A DNA stretch of 64,000 bases from Aldehydirespirator sp965221185. GTDB lineage: Bacteria; Actinomycetota; Acidimicrobiia; Acidimicrobiales; Aldehydirespiratoraceae. The notes beneath the pieces are model-generated. The model ran no database searches. It saw only the letters and a list, made by a program, of their open reading frames with translations, and was not told the origin of the DNA. Every line of letters starts with the position of its first letter. Positions within the stretch are counted from its first letter, which is position 1. The position numbers and the translations under genes are program-made. Location of the stretch: NCBI GenBank assembly GCA_965221185.1, contig OZ244866.1, positions 1,612,001-1,676,000 on the forward strand, in the 5' to 3' direction. Positions 32,313-40,866 of the stretch are shown here, one piece after another.

Positions 32313-34805
32313 CTACCCGCGTCGGCGCCGGGTGAAGCACGTCGATGGATCGACCGCCGCCGCGAGCCGGCTGAGGGGGCTCGCCTGGCGACGGCAGGCG
32401 CCAGCAACCAGCGACGCCGCCACGCCGGCCCGGATCGCCATCGGCGGAGGCGTCTCACGGGCGTAGCGCCCGTGCGTGGCGAGAACGGCCAACTCCTGTA
32501 GGGGCCCCACCGCGGGACGGACCGACACCACCCGCCGGGCAAACTCCAGCGGCGTCTCGAAGGGCCGGGGACCGAGCCGGACCAACGCCAGAGCGTCGAG
32601 CGTGTTGGTCCACCAGAAATCGATCAGACCGGCAGGATCGTGGGCGAGCCGATCTCTGTGCCTGCGCCATCGCAGCCGCCGAAGCACCGGCACCATCCCG
32701 GCAGCCGACCCCAGAGCGGCCAGCGCGAGGACGGCCAGCAACACCAGGCTCGGTCGGCCCGACCTTGCGGAGTCTGCGGGCCCCGCATCGGCGGAAGGCT
32801 CCGATCGGCGGGCAAGTCCCGAGCTCTCGTCGGAGTCGTCCCCACCAAGGCCCGGCGTATCCGGTGCCGCTGAGCCGGACTGCCCGGGCGTCTCCGAGAG
32901 ATCGAGACCCTCATCCGGGCTGCCCGCGGCCGCACCCGAACCCCGGCCCGCCTGATCGGCGACATGGCCGGTGACGGCGAAGTCCCCGGGAGCGCCCCTG
33001 CCCGGCGTCGGCTCGAACCGGACCCAGCCCGTGCCCGCGAAGAACACCTCGGGCCAGGCGTGGGCGTGCTTGCCCCGCACGACATAGGCCCCGTCGACAC
33101 CGCGCCCTGAGTCCCAATCGCCCCAAGTGAACCCGACCGCGACCCGGGTCGGGAGGCCGATGCTGCGAGCCATGGCCGCGTAGGCCGACGCGAACTGCTG
33201 GCAATAGCCGGCCCGCACCTCGAACAAGAACTCCTCGAGGCTCTCGACGCCGCCAGCAGCATGAACCTGCAGGTCGTAGCGGAAGCCGCCGTCGAGCCGA
33301 AAGTAGTCTTGCAGCTGCAGGGCCCGGTGGTAGTCGGAACGGGCGTCCGATGTGATCCGCTCCGTCTCGGCCCGAACCAGATCTCGCACATCGTCGGGCA
33401 ACTGCGTGTTGGCGGCCAGAAAGTCCTCCACCAGCATCGCCGTCTCAGACCGGCGAAGCCGGTCGGGGTCTCCGATTGCGGGCACGGCCGAGTCCACCAC
33501 ATAGGAGAATCGACCAGGTCCTGCGAGCGCGGCACGGCGGCCCTTTATGAGCGAGCCCGAGTAAGCCTCGTACTCCATGGCCACCCCGCCGTCGTCGATG
33601 ACCCGGCGAAGTTCGTAGGCGACCGGCAGGTAGGAGTTGCCGAGCCCTGTGAGCATCACGGTCTGCTGGAGCGAGGCCCCCGCCGACGGGTCGAGGGTGG
33701 CTGCGAGCGGTCCGGAGGCGTCCTCGTACTGTGAGCGCGCCCTCCACGCGTCGCCGTCGAATTCGTCGAGGGACGTCAGCCTCCAGTACTGGCGCTGATC
33801 CTCGGGCACGGCCACAGTGAAGAGCTCCTCCTCGGGCAGCTCGATGAGACGGCTCCGAACCTGGACCAGAGGACTGACAAGAATCCGTGCACCCTCAACG
33901 GACCCCAACAGCGACGCGGACCCGGCTCCCTCGAGCGAACCGAGATCGGCCCACGGCTCCGGATCGGGGGGCGGGATGTCGACCCAGGGCGCGGCGTCCG
34001 TGACTTCGAACCTCTCGAGATCGACCCACGGCTCAGCCCGCGCACCGGGCAGCGACGGACCGGCGACCGCGCCGGCCGCTACCGCCAGCAGCAGAGCGGC
34101 GCCCGCAGCGCGGGCCATGGCCTGGGTGCCGCGGCCCGGCACGGACTCGACCCACGCCTCGGCCCGCCGGTTGCGGAGCCACAGGGCGACCATCGTCACT
34201 CCGATGGCGACGCAGCAGAGCATCCCATGAAGGATCGCGGCGTCGCCGGTCCCGACCGCGGCCGTGAACCCATAGATGCTGGCCGCGGGTGCCACCGCCC
34301 ACACTGCAGAACGCAACCGGAAGGCGGCCGCGTCCGCCAAGAACGCGCACAACCCCAGCGCAGCGCCCGCGGACAGGACCAGGCCCGGCACGGGCGCCAC
34401 CGGCGCAGGGCTGGCGTTCACCACGTCCCAGCCGTCCACCAGGTGATCGAGGACCAACGAGACGGTGTCGGCGGTGGGCAGAACGAACCAGGCCGTCTCG
34501 GTGTAGAGCAGCACTGTGGCCGTGATGGCGAAACAGGCGACGCTGAGCAGCGCGGCACCAACGGTGGGCAGCCCCACTCGGCGTGCCGCCACCGCGACCA
34601 CGTGAGCCGCTAGAGCCAGTGCCAGCACGTCGCGCAGAAACGATGAGTCGGTGAACAACCGCGACATCCCCGCCGCGACGACCACGGTGACCGACGCCAG
34701 CGCCGCCTCCGCCAGCCAGTCGTAGCTGCCGCCACGTCCAGCTGCCGGGCTTGTTGCGGGGACGCCGACCCGCAGTACCGCGGCCGGCCCGCCAGCCGTG
34801 CTCAT
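32313..34805 (-). CDS. Transglutaminase-domain membrane protein (TgpA/DUF3488 family)
   Basis: An 830-residue membrane protein whose ATG overlaps the DUF58 stop (ATGA). The N-terminal third has several membrane helices (DUF3488). The outward-facing transglutaminase-like domain carries GYCQQFASAYAAMARSIGLP with the catalytic Cys, GKHAHAWPEVF with the His, and WVRFEPTPG. The third acidic residue in the last motif is Glu. A DUF4129-like C-terminal part with one more helix (LVLLAVLALAALGSAAGMVP) and a cytoplasmic tail end the protein. In the family a moxR, DUF58 and tgpA operon is common; the enzyme is thought to act on the cell envelope. It is the last gene of the operon. Confidence 0.93.
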   Translation of the reverse strand: MSTAGGPAAVLRVGVPATSPAAGRGGSYDWLAEAALASVTVVVAAGMSRLFTDSSFLRDVLALALAAHVVAVAARRVGLPTVGAALLSVACFAITATVLLYTETAWFVLPTADTVSLVLDHLVDGWDVVNASPAPVAPVPGLVLSAGAALGLCAFLADAAAFRLRSAVWAVAPAASIYGFTAAVGTGDAAILHGMLCCVAIGVTMVALWLRNRRAEAWVESVPGRGTQAMARAAGAALLLAVAAGAVAGPSLPGARAEPWVDLERFEVTDAAPWVDIPPPDPEPWADLGSLEGAGSASLLGSVEGARILVSPLVQVRSRLIELPEEELFTVAVPEDQRQYWRLTSLDEFDGDAWRARSQYEDASGPLAATLDPSAGASLQQTVMLTGLGNSYLPVAYELRRVIDDGGVAMEYEAYSGSLIKGRRAALAGPGRFSYVVDSAVPAIGDPDRLRRSETAMLVEDFLAANTQLPDDVRDLVRAETERITSDARSDYHRALQLQDYFRLDGGFRYDLQVHAAGGVESLEEFLFEVRAGYCQQFASAYAAMARSIGLPTRVAVGFTWGDWDSGRGVDGAYVVRGKHAHAWPEVFFAGTGWVRFEPTPGRGAPGDFAVTGHVADQAGRGSGAAAGSPDEGLDLSETPGQSGSAAPDTPGLGGDDSDESSGLARRSEPSADAGPADSARSGRPSLVLLAVLALAALGSAAGMVPVLRRLRWRRHRDRLAHDPAGLIDFWWTNTLDALALVRLGPRPFETPLEFARRVVSVRPAVGPLQELAVLATHGRYARETPPPMAIRAGVAASLVAGACRRQASPLSRLAAAVDPSTCFTRRRRG

Positions 34806-35977
34806 GCCAATGCTGCGACCCCGCGGCCAGCCAGTGCGGGCACCCGCCACAAGCCCGGTAGCTGGCCGGGGCCGGTCAGGTGGATCCAGCCGCCCTCGCG
34901 ATCGACGGCCGGGGCTGCGACCCGTCGATGTCCGGTGCCGTAGGTGATGATCAGCGAGGCCCCCAATCGCTGGGCCAGGTCATGGCGGGCGCTGTCGTCG
35001 TCGATGGCGTCAGGCAAGGCCGAGACGGCTACGACGACTGATCCCCCCTCGACTGGCTCGACGTCGATCTCAGGCCGCCCGCCCTCTAGCAGGGCCAGGA
35101 ACTCGAGCGCCGCTCCGGTCTCGGAGTAGTGGGTCAGCAGCCGGGTCCCTCGCCCGTCGGTCGTGAGGATCTGCGCCTCGTCGCCGGAGCGGAGCACGGC
35201 GCAGGCGATGGACGCAGCTACCGACGTGGTGCGATCCTGCACGGTCGAGAGATCTCCCGGGGGACGGGTGTCGATGATCACCGTCAGGCGACCGGGGCGG
35301 GCCGGCTGGAACCGCCGCACCATGAACTCGTCGAGTCGCGCCGTCGAGCGCCAGTGGATGTGACGAAGGTCGTCGCCCTCCACATACGGGCGCAAGACGT
35401 CGAACTCCTCGCTCTCGAGCCCGAGCGACCGGCGACGATAGTCGCTAGGCAGCGACAGGGCTCCACCGACGGGCAGGCGAGGCGACACCAGCATCTCGAT
35501 CGGCGGATGCACGATGACGCGCGTGCGCCTACCGAAGATGTGTCGCCGCTTCGCCAGTCCGAGGCCGTCGATGTCGCTGAAGACTGTCGGGCCGATCTCC
35601 AGCACGCCCCGGCGCGCGGGCTGCAGGCGGTAGCTCGTGGCCGCGGCCGAGCCGCCAGGCACCGGGGCCATGCTGAAGCGCATGCCGGCCGCGCCGCTCA
35701 CCTGCTCGCCGACACGAACCGTCGGGGACGGCAGCCTGGCCAGGTTCGAGACCTCCAGCGTCACCTCAACCGGCTCGGAGACCGCCACCATCTCGGACGA
35801 CACTCGACGGCTGAACGACAGGCGGGACGGGTGGGCCAGCCGCACCGCCAGCGCGATCACCACTGCCGACACGGCGGTGGCCCCGATCACGTAGAACTCG
35901 AGGACCCCGAAGGCTCTGCCCCCGACGACTGCGACGATGCCCGATGCCAGCAGCCGCCAGCCGGTCCCCGTGGGCAC
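34802..35977 (-). CDS. DUF58 domain protein (VWA-like)
   Basis: A 391-residue protein. The GTG at 35977, one base after the moxR stop, gives VPTGTGWRLLASGIVAVVGG, with two N-terminal hydrophobic segments. The DUF58 core has SEEFDVLRPYVEGDDLRHIHWRSTARLDEFMVRRF, in which RxYxxGDDxRxIxW is the family signature. A metal-binding-like LTVIIDTRPP follows. DUF58 proteins act with MoxR ATPases in envelope or complex maturation. It overlaps the transglutaminase gene by 4 nt. Only the GTG start matches the operon spacing; the longer start extends into moxR. Confidence 0.92.
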   Translation of the reverse strand: MPTGTGWRLLASGIVAVVGGRAFGVLEFYVIGATAVSAVVIALAVRLAHPSRLSFSRRVSSEMVAVSEPVEVTLEVSNLARLPSPTVRVGEQVSGAAGMRFSMAPVPGGSAAATSYRLQPARRGVLEIGPTVFSDIDGLGLAKRRHIFGRRTRVIVHPPIEMLVSPRLPVGGALSLPSDYRRRSLGLESEEFDVLRPYVEGDDLRHIHWRSTARLDEFMVRRFQPARPGRLTVIIDTRPPGDLSTVQDRTTSVAASIACAVLRSGDEAQILTTDGRGTRLLTHYSETGAALEFLALLEGGRPEIDVEPVEGGSVVVAVSALPDAIDDDSARHDLAQRLGASLIITYGTGHRRVAAPAVDREGGWIHLTGPGQLPGLWRVPALAGRGVAALA

Positions 35978-35978
35978 G

Positions 35979-36923
35979 TCACCGCCCCATGCGGGGCACG
36001 GGCACAGAGTCGATGATCTCGGTGACGATGTCGGCGGAGCGCAGGCCCCGGACACGGCTGTCGGGCTTGGCCAGGAGCCGGTGCGGCAGCATGACGGGCG
36101 CGAGCGCCTTGATGTCGTCGGGGGTCACGAAGTCGCGGCTCAACGAGGCGGCCCTGGCGCGTGCCACCCTCAGCATGGCCAGCACGCCCCGGGGTGACAG
36201 ACCTAGCGACAGGCCGGGATGGCGCCGCGTGGCGCCGGCCACATCGAGCAGGTAGGCACGCAGGGGCCCCGAGACATGCACCTCATCGAGCCGGTCGGAC
36301 ATCCACCGCACCACGGCCGCGTCCGCGACCGGCCAGATGAGGTCTACCGGTTCTTGGGCGCCCCTCGAGACCAGGATCGAGTCCTCGGACACGGGATCCG
36401 GGTAGCCAACGTTCAGGCGCATGAGGAAGCGATCCATCTGGCTCTCGGGGAGGGGGTACGTGCCCTCGTACTCGAGCGGATTCTGGGTGGCTATCACCGT
36501 GAACGGAGACTCCAGGATCCTGGTCACGCCGTCGATCGTGACCTGCTGCTCGCCCATGGCCTCCAGCAGGGCCGACTGGGCCTTGGGCGAGGCACGGTTG
36601 ATCTCGTCGGCCAGGACGATGTTCGAGAACACCGGCCCGGGCCGGAACTCGAACGATCCGGTGGCGCGGTCGAACACCGACGTTCCCGTAATGTCGACGG
36701 GCAGCAGGTCCGGAGTGAACTGGATCCGGCCGAAGCTGACGTCGATGCTGCGGGCCAACGCCTTGCCCAGGCTGGTCTTACCCACCCCCGGCACGTCCTC
36801 GATGAGCACGTGCCCACCGCTCACCAAGGCCAGGATTAGATGCCCGATGACCTCGGGCTTGCCCTTGACGGCGAGTTCCATGTTCTGGAGGATCAGCTTG
36901 AACTGCTCGTCGAATTGAGCCAT
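35979..36923 (-). CDS. MoxR-family AAA+ ATPase
   Basis: A 314-residue AAA+ ATPase. The ATG at 36923 gives MAQFDEQFKLILQNMELAVK. Walker A is GVGKTSLGKAL, Walker B is VLADEINRASPKAQSALLEAMGE, and sensor 1 is VIATQNPLEYEGTYPLPE. The C-terminal lid with SLGLSPRGVLAMLRVARARA follows. MoxR proteins are chaperone-like ATPases that act with VWA or DUF58 proteins. It heads the minus-strand operon moxR-DUF58-tgpA. The opposite strand from 37016 starts a different gene, so the 92-nt gap is a shared promoter region. Confidence 0.95.
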   Translation of the reverse strand: MAQFDEQFKLILQNMELAVKGKPEVIGHLILALVSGGHVLIEDVPGVGKTSLGKALARSIDVSFGRIQFTPDLLPVDITGTSVFDRATGSFEFRPGPVFSNIVLADEINRASPKAQSALLEAMGEQQVTIDGVTRILESPFTVIATQNPLEYEGTYPLPESQMDRFLMRLNVGYPDPVSEDSILVSRGAQEPVDLIWPVADAAVVRWMSDRLDEVHVSGPLRAYLLDVAGATRRHPGLSLGLSPRGVLAMLRVARARAASLSRDFVTPDDIKALAPVMLPHRLLAKPDSRVRGLRSADIVTEIIDSVPVPRMGR

Positions 36924-37015
36924 CGCCGGGCAAGCGTACCGCTCCGGATTCTCCGCTATGGCTGGCGGCACGCCGCCCCCCGGGGCGCCGCGCCGGGCCC
37001 GGCTACGCTGCCGCC

Positions 37016-37300
37016 GTGGGCACGGTGCTGGCAGGCAGGTTGGCGCTGCAGTCCGCCCGGGCGGTGGCGGCAAGGCCCCGACTGTGGCCGACCGCGGTGG
37101 CTCAGTTGGTCCGCTTCGCCCCCGACCGCTGGTGGCGCCGGCCTCCGTTCGTGCCCCTGCCGCAGCCGGACCTCGTGCGCTTCAGGTCCGAGACGATGTA
37201 CGGGGACCCCGACCAGGCCCCGTCGCCCGCCGACGTTGTGGTGTGGCTGGAGTGGTGCAGGGCCCAGGACCGCCTGAGCAGACCACGACGATCCCGCTAG
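37016..37300 (+). CDS. Small hypothetical protein
   Basis: A 94-residue protein with a GTG start, divergent from moxR. It reads GTVLAGRLALQSARAVAARP at the start, then RLWPTAVAQLVRFAPDRWWR, a Pro-rich centre (PPFVPLPQPDLVRF) and YGDPDQAPSPADVVVWLEWC near the end. Its order of small hydrophobic, tryptophan-rich and acidic segments looks like a real conserved protein rather than a shadow frame, and no better frame exists here. No family recognised. The next gene starts 73 nt downstream on the same strand. Confidence 0.6.
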   Translation: MGTVLAGRLALQSARAVAARPRLWPTAVAQLVRFAPDRWWRRPPFVPLPQPDLVRFRSETMYGDPDQAPSPADVVVWLEWCRAQDRLSRPRRSR

Positions 37301-37373
37301 CGCCGCGTCGCCGAGACCGCGCCAGCGGCTCGGCCTCTGATCAAGTCAACGGCGGACGGCTAGTCTGCCCCCG

Positions 37374-37886
37374 ATGTCCGGGGTGCTGGTTCTCAACGCG
37401 ACCTTCGAGCCGCTCGCAGTGGTGAGCGCGCGCCGCGCCGTGTGCCTGGTGCTGGCCGAGAAGGTCGAGATGCTGCATGCCACCGGACGCGCCTTCCGGT
37501 CCGAGCGGAGATCGGTGGAGGTGCCCTCGGTGGTGCGGCTCAGCCGCTATGTGAATGTGCCCCGCCCCCGGCACCGCTCGCCGAACCGGCGAGCCGTGTT
37601 CGCGCGGGACCGCGACGCCTGCCAGTACTGCGGTGCGCGGGCCGAGACGATGGATCACATCATGCCCCGCAGCCGCGGCGGGCAGCACACCTGGGAGAAC
37701 GTGGTGGCAGCCTGCCGCCGGTGCAATGCCAAGAAGCGGGACCGCCTTCCCAGCGAGAGCGGGATGATGCTGCGCCGGCGGCCCGAGCCACCGCGGCCGT
37801 CGACCTGGGTCGAGATCGCCGCGGGAAGGGTTCCCGAAGTGTGGACGCTGTACTTGAGACCCACAAGCGACCTCCGCACCGCGTGA
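37374..37886 (+). CDS. HNH endonuclease family protein
   Basis: A 170-residue protein of the actinobacterial HNH family. The N-terminal VLVLNATFEPLAVVSARRAV and RSERRSVEVPSVVRLSRYVNVP are typical of the family (the VLNASYEPL opening). The nuclease motif reads CQYCGARAETMDHIMPRSRGG, then TWENVVAACRRCNAKKRDR, giving two Cys pairs for zinc and the His catalytic residue in DHI. Such proteins are widespread in actinobacteria and are stand-alone, and their target is unknown. The ATG has no strong ribosome site. Confidence 0.9.
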   Translation: MSGVLVLNATFEPLAVVSARRAVCLVLAEKVEMLHATGRAFRSERRSVEVPSVVRLSRYVNVPRPRHRSPNRRAVFARDRDACQYCGARAETMDHIMPRSRGGQHTWENVVAACRRCNAKKRDRLPSESGMMLRRRPEPPRPSTWVEIAAGRVPEVWTLYLRPTSDLRTA

Positions 37887-37960
37887 GCCCGCGCCGCGGG
37901 CCGGCTGGTCGCGCCCCGGCCGGAGTCGAGGCGCCATGGCGCGGCACCGGTAGAGGCCCC

Positions 37961-38129
37961 GCGGAGAGGTGTCAACGCCTCGCGGTCAAGCATGGTGTTT
38001 CCCGCTCTTGTTCGCTGCGCTCACGGGCCGCTCGGGCCGTGTCTCCCGCTCCGGTTCGCTGTGCTCACGGGGCCTCGCTCGGCGCCTCACGAAGATCCTC
38101 GTGAACTGCTGCCAATCCGCTAGGCCTCC
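37961..38129 (+). repeat. Interspersed repeat copy C
   Basis: A copy of the element of about 169 bp. It holds GTTTCCCGCTCTTGTTCGCT (37997-38016), then GCGCTCACGGGCCGCTCGGG. An additional internal segment repeats part of the core (CCCGCTCCGGTTCGCTGTGC, about 38048-38067). The right end is CCAATCCGCTAGGCCTCC, a worn version of CCTATCCGCTCGGCCTC. The region from GTG 38101 is also the start of the next gene. Confidence 0.8.
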
Positions 38130-38835
38130 TGCCTGGACCGTCGAGCACTTGCACGGCTCGGTCTCCGACCTTCTTGAATCGGGTGAGCCCCCGCCGGACA
38201 CGCTGCGGCTGGCCAGGATCCACCGCGTGGACGGGCCGGGCCTCGTGCTGGGCAGTACTCAGAAGGCCGATGCGGTCGACCAGCACCGGGCCGCCATCGA
38301 GGGCGTCGAGGTGCTGCGAAGGCGCAGCGGCGGCGGGGCGGTGCTGCTGTGGCCCGGGCGCCAGATCTGGGTGGACTTCTTCGTGGCCGCCGGGGACCCG
38401 CTCTGGAATGATGATGTGGCTGTGGCAGCGCGCTGGGCGGGCCGGCTGTGGGCGTCGGTCGTGGCGGAGCTCGTCGCAGCGCCCGGCTCGGTCCACACCG
38501 GCGGGCTCATCGCCGACCGGTGGGGGAGGCTGGTGTGCTTCGCGGGCGCAGGTCCCGGCGAGGTGTTTATGGGCGGTCGCAAGGTGGTGGGCGTCAGCCA
38601 GCGCCGTAGCCGGAACCGGGTGCGCATCCAGACTGCGGCTCGGCTCCAGTCCGGTGATGGGGACCCCAGAGCGACAGTCGCCGGCGACGGGCTCGACGAG
38701 TTGGGGCTGCTGGACCTCACACCCGCCGAACGGTCCGCGGGTCGGGCGGTCCTGGCGAGCCGCTGCGGCGCCGTCCGGACGGCCGAGGCTGATCTGACCG
38801 GAGCCCTAGTCCAAGTGCTACAGGGTCCGCGCTGA
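38101..38835 (+). CDS. Lipoate-protein ligase A-like (LplA/BPL fold) protein
   Basis: A 244-residue protein of the lipoate/biotin ligase fold. RIHRVDGPGLVLGSTQK is the N-terminal block. The ligand-binding motif RRRSGGGAVLLWPG is the family's RRxSGGGAV. VFMGGRKVVGVSQRRSR near the centre contains the GRKVVGxSQ lysine motif. The start is GTG 38101, which lies inside the right end of a repeat copy; GTG 37969 would add only repeat-encoded residues and is rejected. A TTG at 38149 is also possible. It could attach lipoate or octanoate, or act as a ligase or transferase with an unusual substrate; no lipoate-dependent enzyme is next to it. Confidence 0.85.
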   Translation: MNCCQSARPPAWTVEHLHGSVSDLLESGEPPPDTLRLARIHRVDGPGLVLGSTQKADAVDQHRAAIEGVEVLRRRSGGGAVLLWPGRQIWVDFFVAAGDPLWNDDVAVAARWAGRLWASVVAELVAAPGSVHTGGLIADRWGRLVCFAGAGPGEVFMGGRKVVGVSQRRSRNRVRIQTAARLQSGDGDPRATVAGDGLDELGLLDLTPAERSAGRAVLASRCGAVRTAEADLTGALVQVLQGPR

Positions 38836-38944
38836 CCCCCGCCGCGCGGCGCGCGGCCGGCCCCCCAGAAGGCATCGCCGATCCTAAGGACCCAGTTGCG
38901 GGTGCCGGTCGGCCCCCGAGGCTGGGGGTTCCTGCTCCTTGGAC

Positions 38945-38990
38945 TTGCCAAGTGGTGGGAAAAGGAGTATTGTGGTTCACTGTGGAGCAC
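38945..38990 (+). promoter_or_regulatory. Candidate mraZ promoter with 10-bp direct repeats
   Basis: TTGCCA (38945-38950), a 17-nt spacer and TATTGT (38968-38973) form a good -35/-10 pair 130 nt before mraZ. Overlapping it are direct repeats TGTGGTTCAC (38971-38980) and TGTGGAGCAC (38981-38990), spaced by exactly one helix turn, plus TGGGA at 38956-38960. In other bacteria MraZ binds repeats of TGGGN or GTGG-like units upstream of its own gene. The resemblance supports autoregulation but is not proof. Confidence 0.5.
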
Positions 38991-39104
38991 ACGGGAGTAA
39001 CTATTGGTGCACCGGTGAGGGCATCGGCTCAATGTGGATGGGCGGTCCCACCACCGTCGCGCCGCTCCGGAACCCGCTTCGGACCAAGGGCGTGAGCGCC
39101 GACC

Positions 39105-39554
39105 ATGGCCACTCATCGCACGTTGTTCGTCGGCGTCCACGAGCACACGCTCGACGGCAAGGGCAGGCTGATCCTACCCTCGGCGTTCCGCAGCCACCTG
39201 GCCGACGGTGCCTACATAACGGCGCTCGACTCCTGCGTGGGCATCCTGCCGCTCGACGAGTTCGCGCACACCGCCAAGGAACTCCGGTCGCAGGTGGGCA
39301 AGGAGCAGGTGGACATCAACGCGCTGCGAAGCTTCGCGGCCCAGGCCGACTTTGTTGTTCCCGACGCGCAGGGGCGCATGCGGATCCTGCCCCATCTGCG
39401 AGCCGGGGCAGGACTCGAACGCAAGGTGATCGTCACGGGAATGATCCAGCGCATCGAGATCTGGAATCCCGATCGATGGACCGAGGTGCAGTCCGTAGGA
39501 ACCGAGCGACTCGCCGAGGCCATAACCCACGGGCGGGGGATCGCCAGTGGCTGA
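39105..39554 (+). CDS. mraZ: Transcriptional regulator MraZ
   Basis: A 149-residue protein opening the dcw cluster. FVGVHEHTLDGKGRLILPSAFR is the first AbrB-like half with the DxKGR motif. The second half reads FVVPDAQGRMRILPHLRAGAGL, with DxxGR. It forms rings and represses the dcw promoter in studied species. A promoter with a pair of 10-bp direct repeats lies upstream. The stop at 39552-39554 is followed by a 352-nt gap before rsmH that has a long inverted repeat. Confidence 0.95.
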   Translation: MATHRTLFVGVHEHTLDGKGRLILPSAFRSHLADGAYITALDSCVGILPLDEFAHTAKELRSQVGKEQVDINALRSFAAQADFVVPDAQGRMRILPHLRAGAGLERKVIVTGMIQRIEIWNPDRWTEVQSVGTERLAEAITHGRGIASG

Positions 39555-39906
39555 CGGCAACCCTCCGAGACTCGTCGACGGCCGGACCGACCCGGCAGCG
39601 CCACACCCGCAAAGACCCGCGTCCCACACGGCCCCGCCCCTCCGAATCCACCCCAACCACCAAGACCACACCAACCACAAAGACCAAGGCCGCGGCAGTC
39701 ATCGAAGACTCGCCCGGTCATGTGCAGTTCCCCGATTGGCAGATGGAAGACCCGTACTCCGCCCGCTTGCCATTAGCTCGATCGGGGGAGAAATCCCGAC
39801 GTGCGCCGTCGGTCGGGGAACTGCAGATGACCGGGCGCGGCCGGGCCCGCGTGCCCTGGGGCGGGTTGCCAACCGGCCCGCCGAGCATACTGTGGCCCTG
39901 CCGGCC
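39555..39906 (+). other. mraZ-rsmH spacer with long inverted repeat
   Basis: A 352-nt spacer where most actinobacteria have little. It is open in frame from GTG 39547, but the encoded residues are unconserved (a Pro-, His- and Lys-rich stretch followed by low-complexity sequence). A C- and A-rich run lies at about 39640-39690. At 39713-39735 and 39813-39835 are arms of an inverted repeat matching in 22 of 23 positions, with only the tenth base different; both include CTGCAGTTCCCCGA or its complement. The arms enclose 77 nt. I see no gene. It could be a structured leader of rsmH or the trace of a small element. Confidence 0.7.
39713..39835. repeat. Near-perfect 23-bp inverted repeat
   Basis: Arms 39713-39735 and 39813-39835 are complementary at 22 of 23 positions. 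The enclosed 77 nt contain a weaker inner hairpin, TCGGG/CCCGA, around 39782-39799. As RNA it would fold into a long rod just upstream of rsmH. Confidence 0.8.
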
Positions 39907-40866
39907 ATGAGTGGCGGGACCGGAACCTGCCGGTCCGCCCCCTACCACGAGCCGGTGATGTGCCGCGAGGTCGTCGAGGTGCTCGGCGCGGTGCCCGAGG
40001 GCACTGTCGTCGACGCCACGGTCGGAGGTGGAGGCCACGCGGCGGCGCTCCTGGACCACCTCCCGAATATTCGCTTGGTAGGCCTCGACCGGGACCCCGA
40101 GGCCCTGCGGGCCGCACGTGAGCGCCTCGCCGGCCACAGCCACCGAGTGACGCTGCGCCATGGGCGCTTCGATGCGCTCGGAGCGGTTCTGGACGACATC
40201 GGAGAGGCCGAGATCTCCGCCTGCCTGTTCGACCTCGGGGTCAGCTCGGCCCAGCTCGACCGACCCGGACGCGGCTTCAGCTACCGGCTCGACGGCCCCC
40301 TCGACATGCGTATGGACCCCGCTACTGGTGTCACCGCCGCCGACATTGTCAACGGCACCGATGAGCGAGCCCTCGCCGCCATCCTTCGCCGCAACGCCGA
40401 CGAGCGGTACGCCCGCCGCATCGCGGCCGCCATCGTCGCCCAGCGGCCCCTCGCCACCACCGCTGAACTAGCCAGAGTCGTGGCAGGGGCCGTCCCCGCG
40501 CCGGCGCGCCGGCGGTCCCATCCCGCCCGGCGCACCTTCCAGGCCCTGAGAATCGAGGTGAACGGCGAGCTGGAGATGCTCGAAGGAGGCCTCACCGGCG
40601 CCATCGAGCGTCTGGTCGGTGCCGGGCGCTGCGCCGTGCTGTCGTACCATTCCGGCGAGGACCGGATCGTCAAGTCGGCCTTCAGACGCGCCGCCGGCGA
40701 ATTCCCGCCGCCGCGGCCGGGGCTGCCGCCGGCGCCAGGCCCCGAGGCCACCGTCCGGCTCCTGGGACGACGGGCCCTCACACCGACGGAGTCGGAGAAG
40801 ACCGCCAACCACCGGGCGGGCGCGGCACGACTGCGGGCTGTGGAACGCCTCATCAAGGATGTCTGA
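39907..40866 (+). CDS. rsmH: 16S rRNA (cytosine1402-N4)-methyltransferase
   Basis: A 319-residue SAM-dependent methyltransferase that modifies C1402 of 16S rRNA. The ATG at 39907 gives MSGGTGTCRSAPYHEPVMCR; YHEPVM is the conserved opening. The SAM site is VVDATVGGGGHAAALL, with GLDRDPEAL and FDLGVSSAQLDRPGRGFSY. The C-terminus has ALRIEVNGELEMLE and SYHSGEDRIVKSAFR. The start at 39547 was rejected because its extra 120 residues are unconserved. It overlaps ftsL by one base (TGATG). Confidence 0.95.
   Translation: MSGGTGTCRSAPYHEPVMCREVVEVLGAVPEGTVVDATVGGGGHAAALLDHLPNIRLVGLDRDPEALRAARERLAGHSHRVTLRHGRFDALGAVLDDIGEAEISACLFDLGVSSAQLDRPGRGFSYRLDGPLDMRMDPATGVTAADIVNGTDERALAAILRRNADERYARRIAAAIVAQRPLATTAELARVVAGAVPAPARRRSHPARRTFQALRIEVNGELEMLEGGLTGAIERLVGAGRCAVLSYHSGEDRIVKSAFRRAAGEFPPPRPGLPPAPGPEATVRLLGRRALTPTESEKTANHRAGAARLRAVERLIKDV

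Noticed and set aside
37969..38100. Longer start for the lipoate-ligase-like gene
   Set aside because: The added residues are only the translation of repeat copy C and resemble nothing in the family.
39547..39906. An in-frame N-terminal extension of rsmH from GTG 39547
   Set aside because: The extra 120 residues are low complexity and do not resemble RsmH, which begins just before YHEPVM. The region contains an inverted repeat that fits non-coding DNA better.
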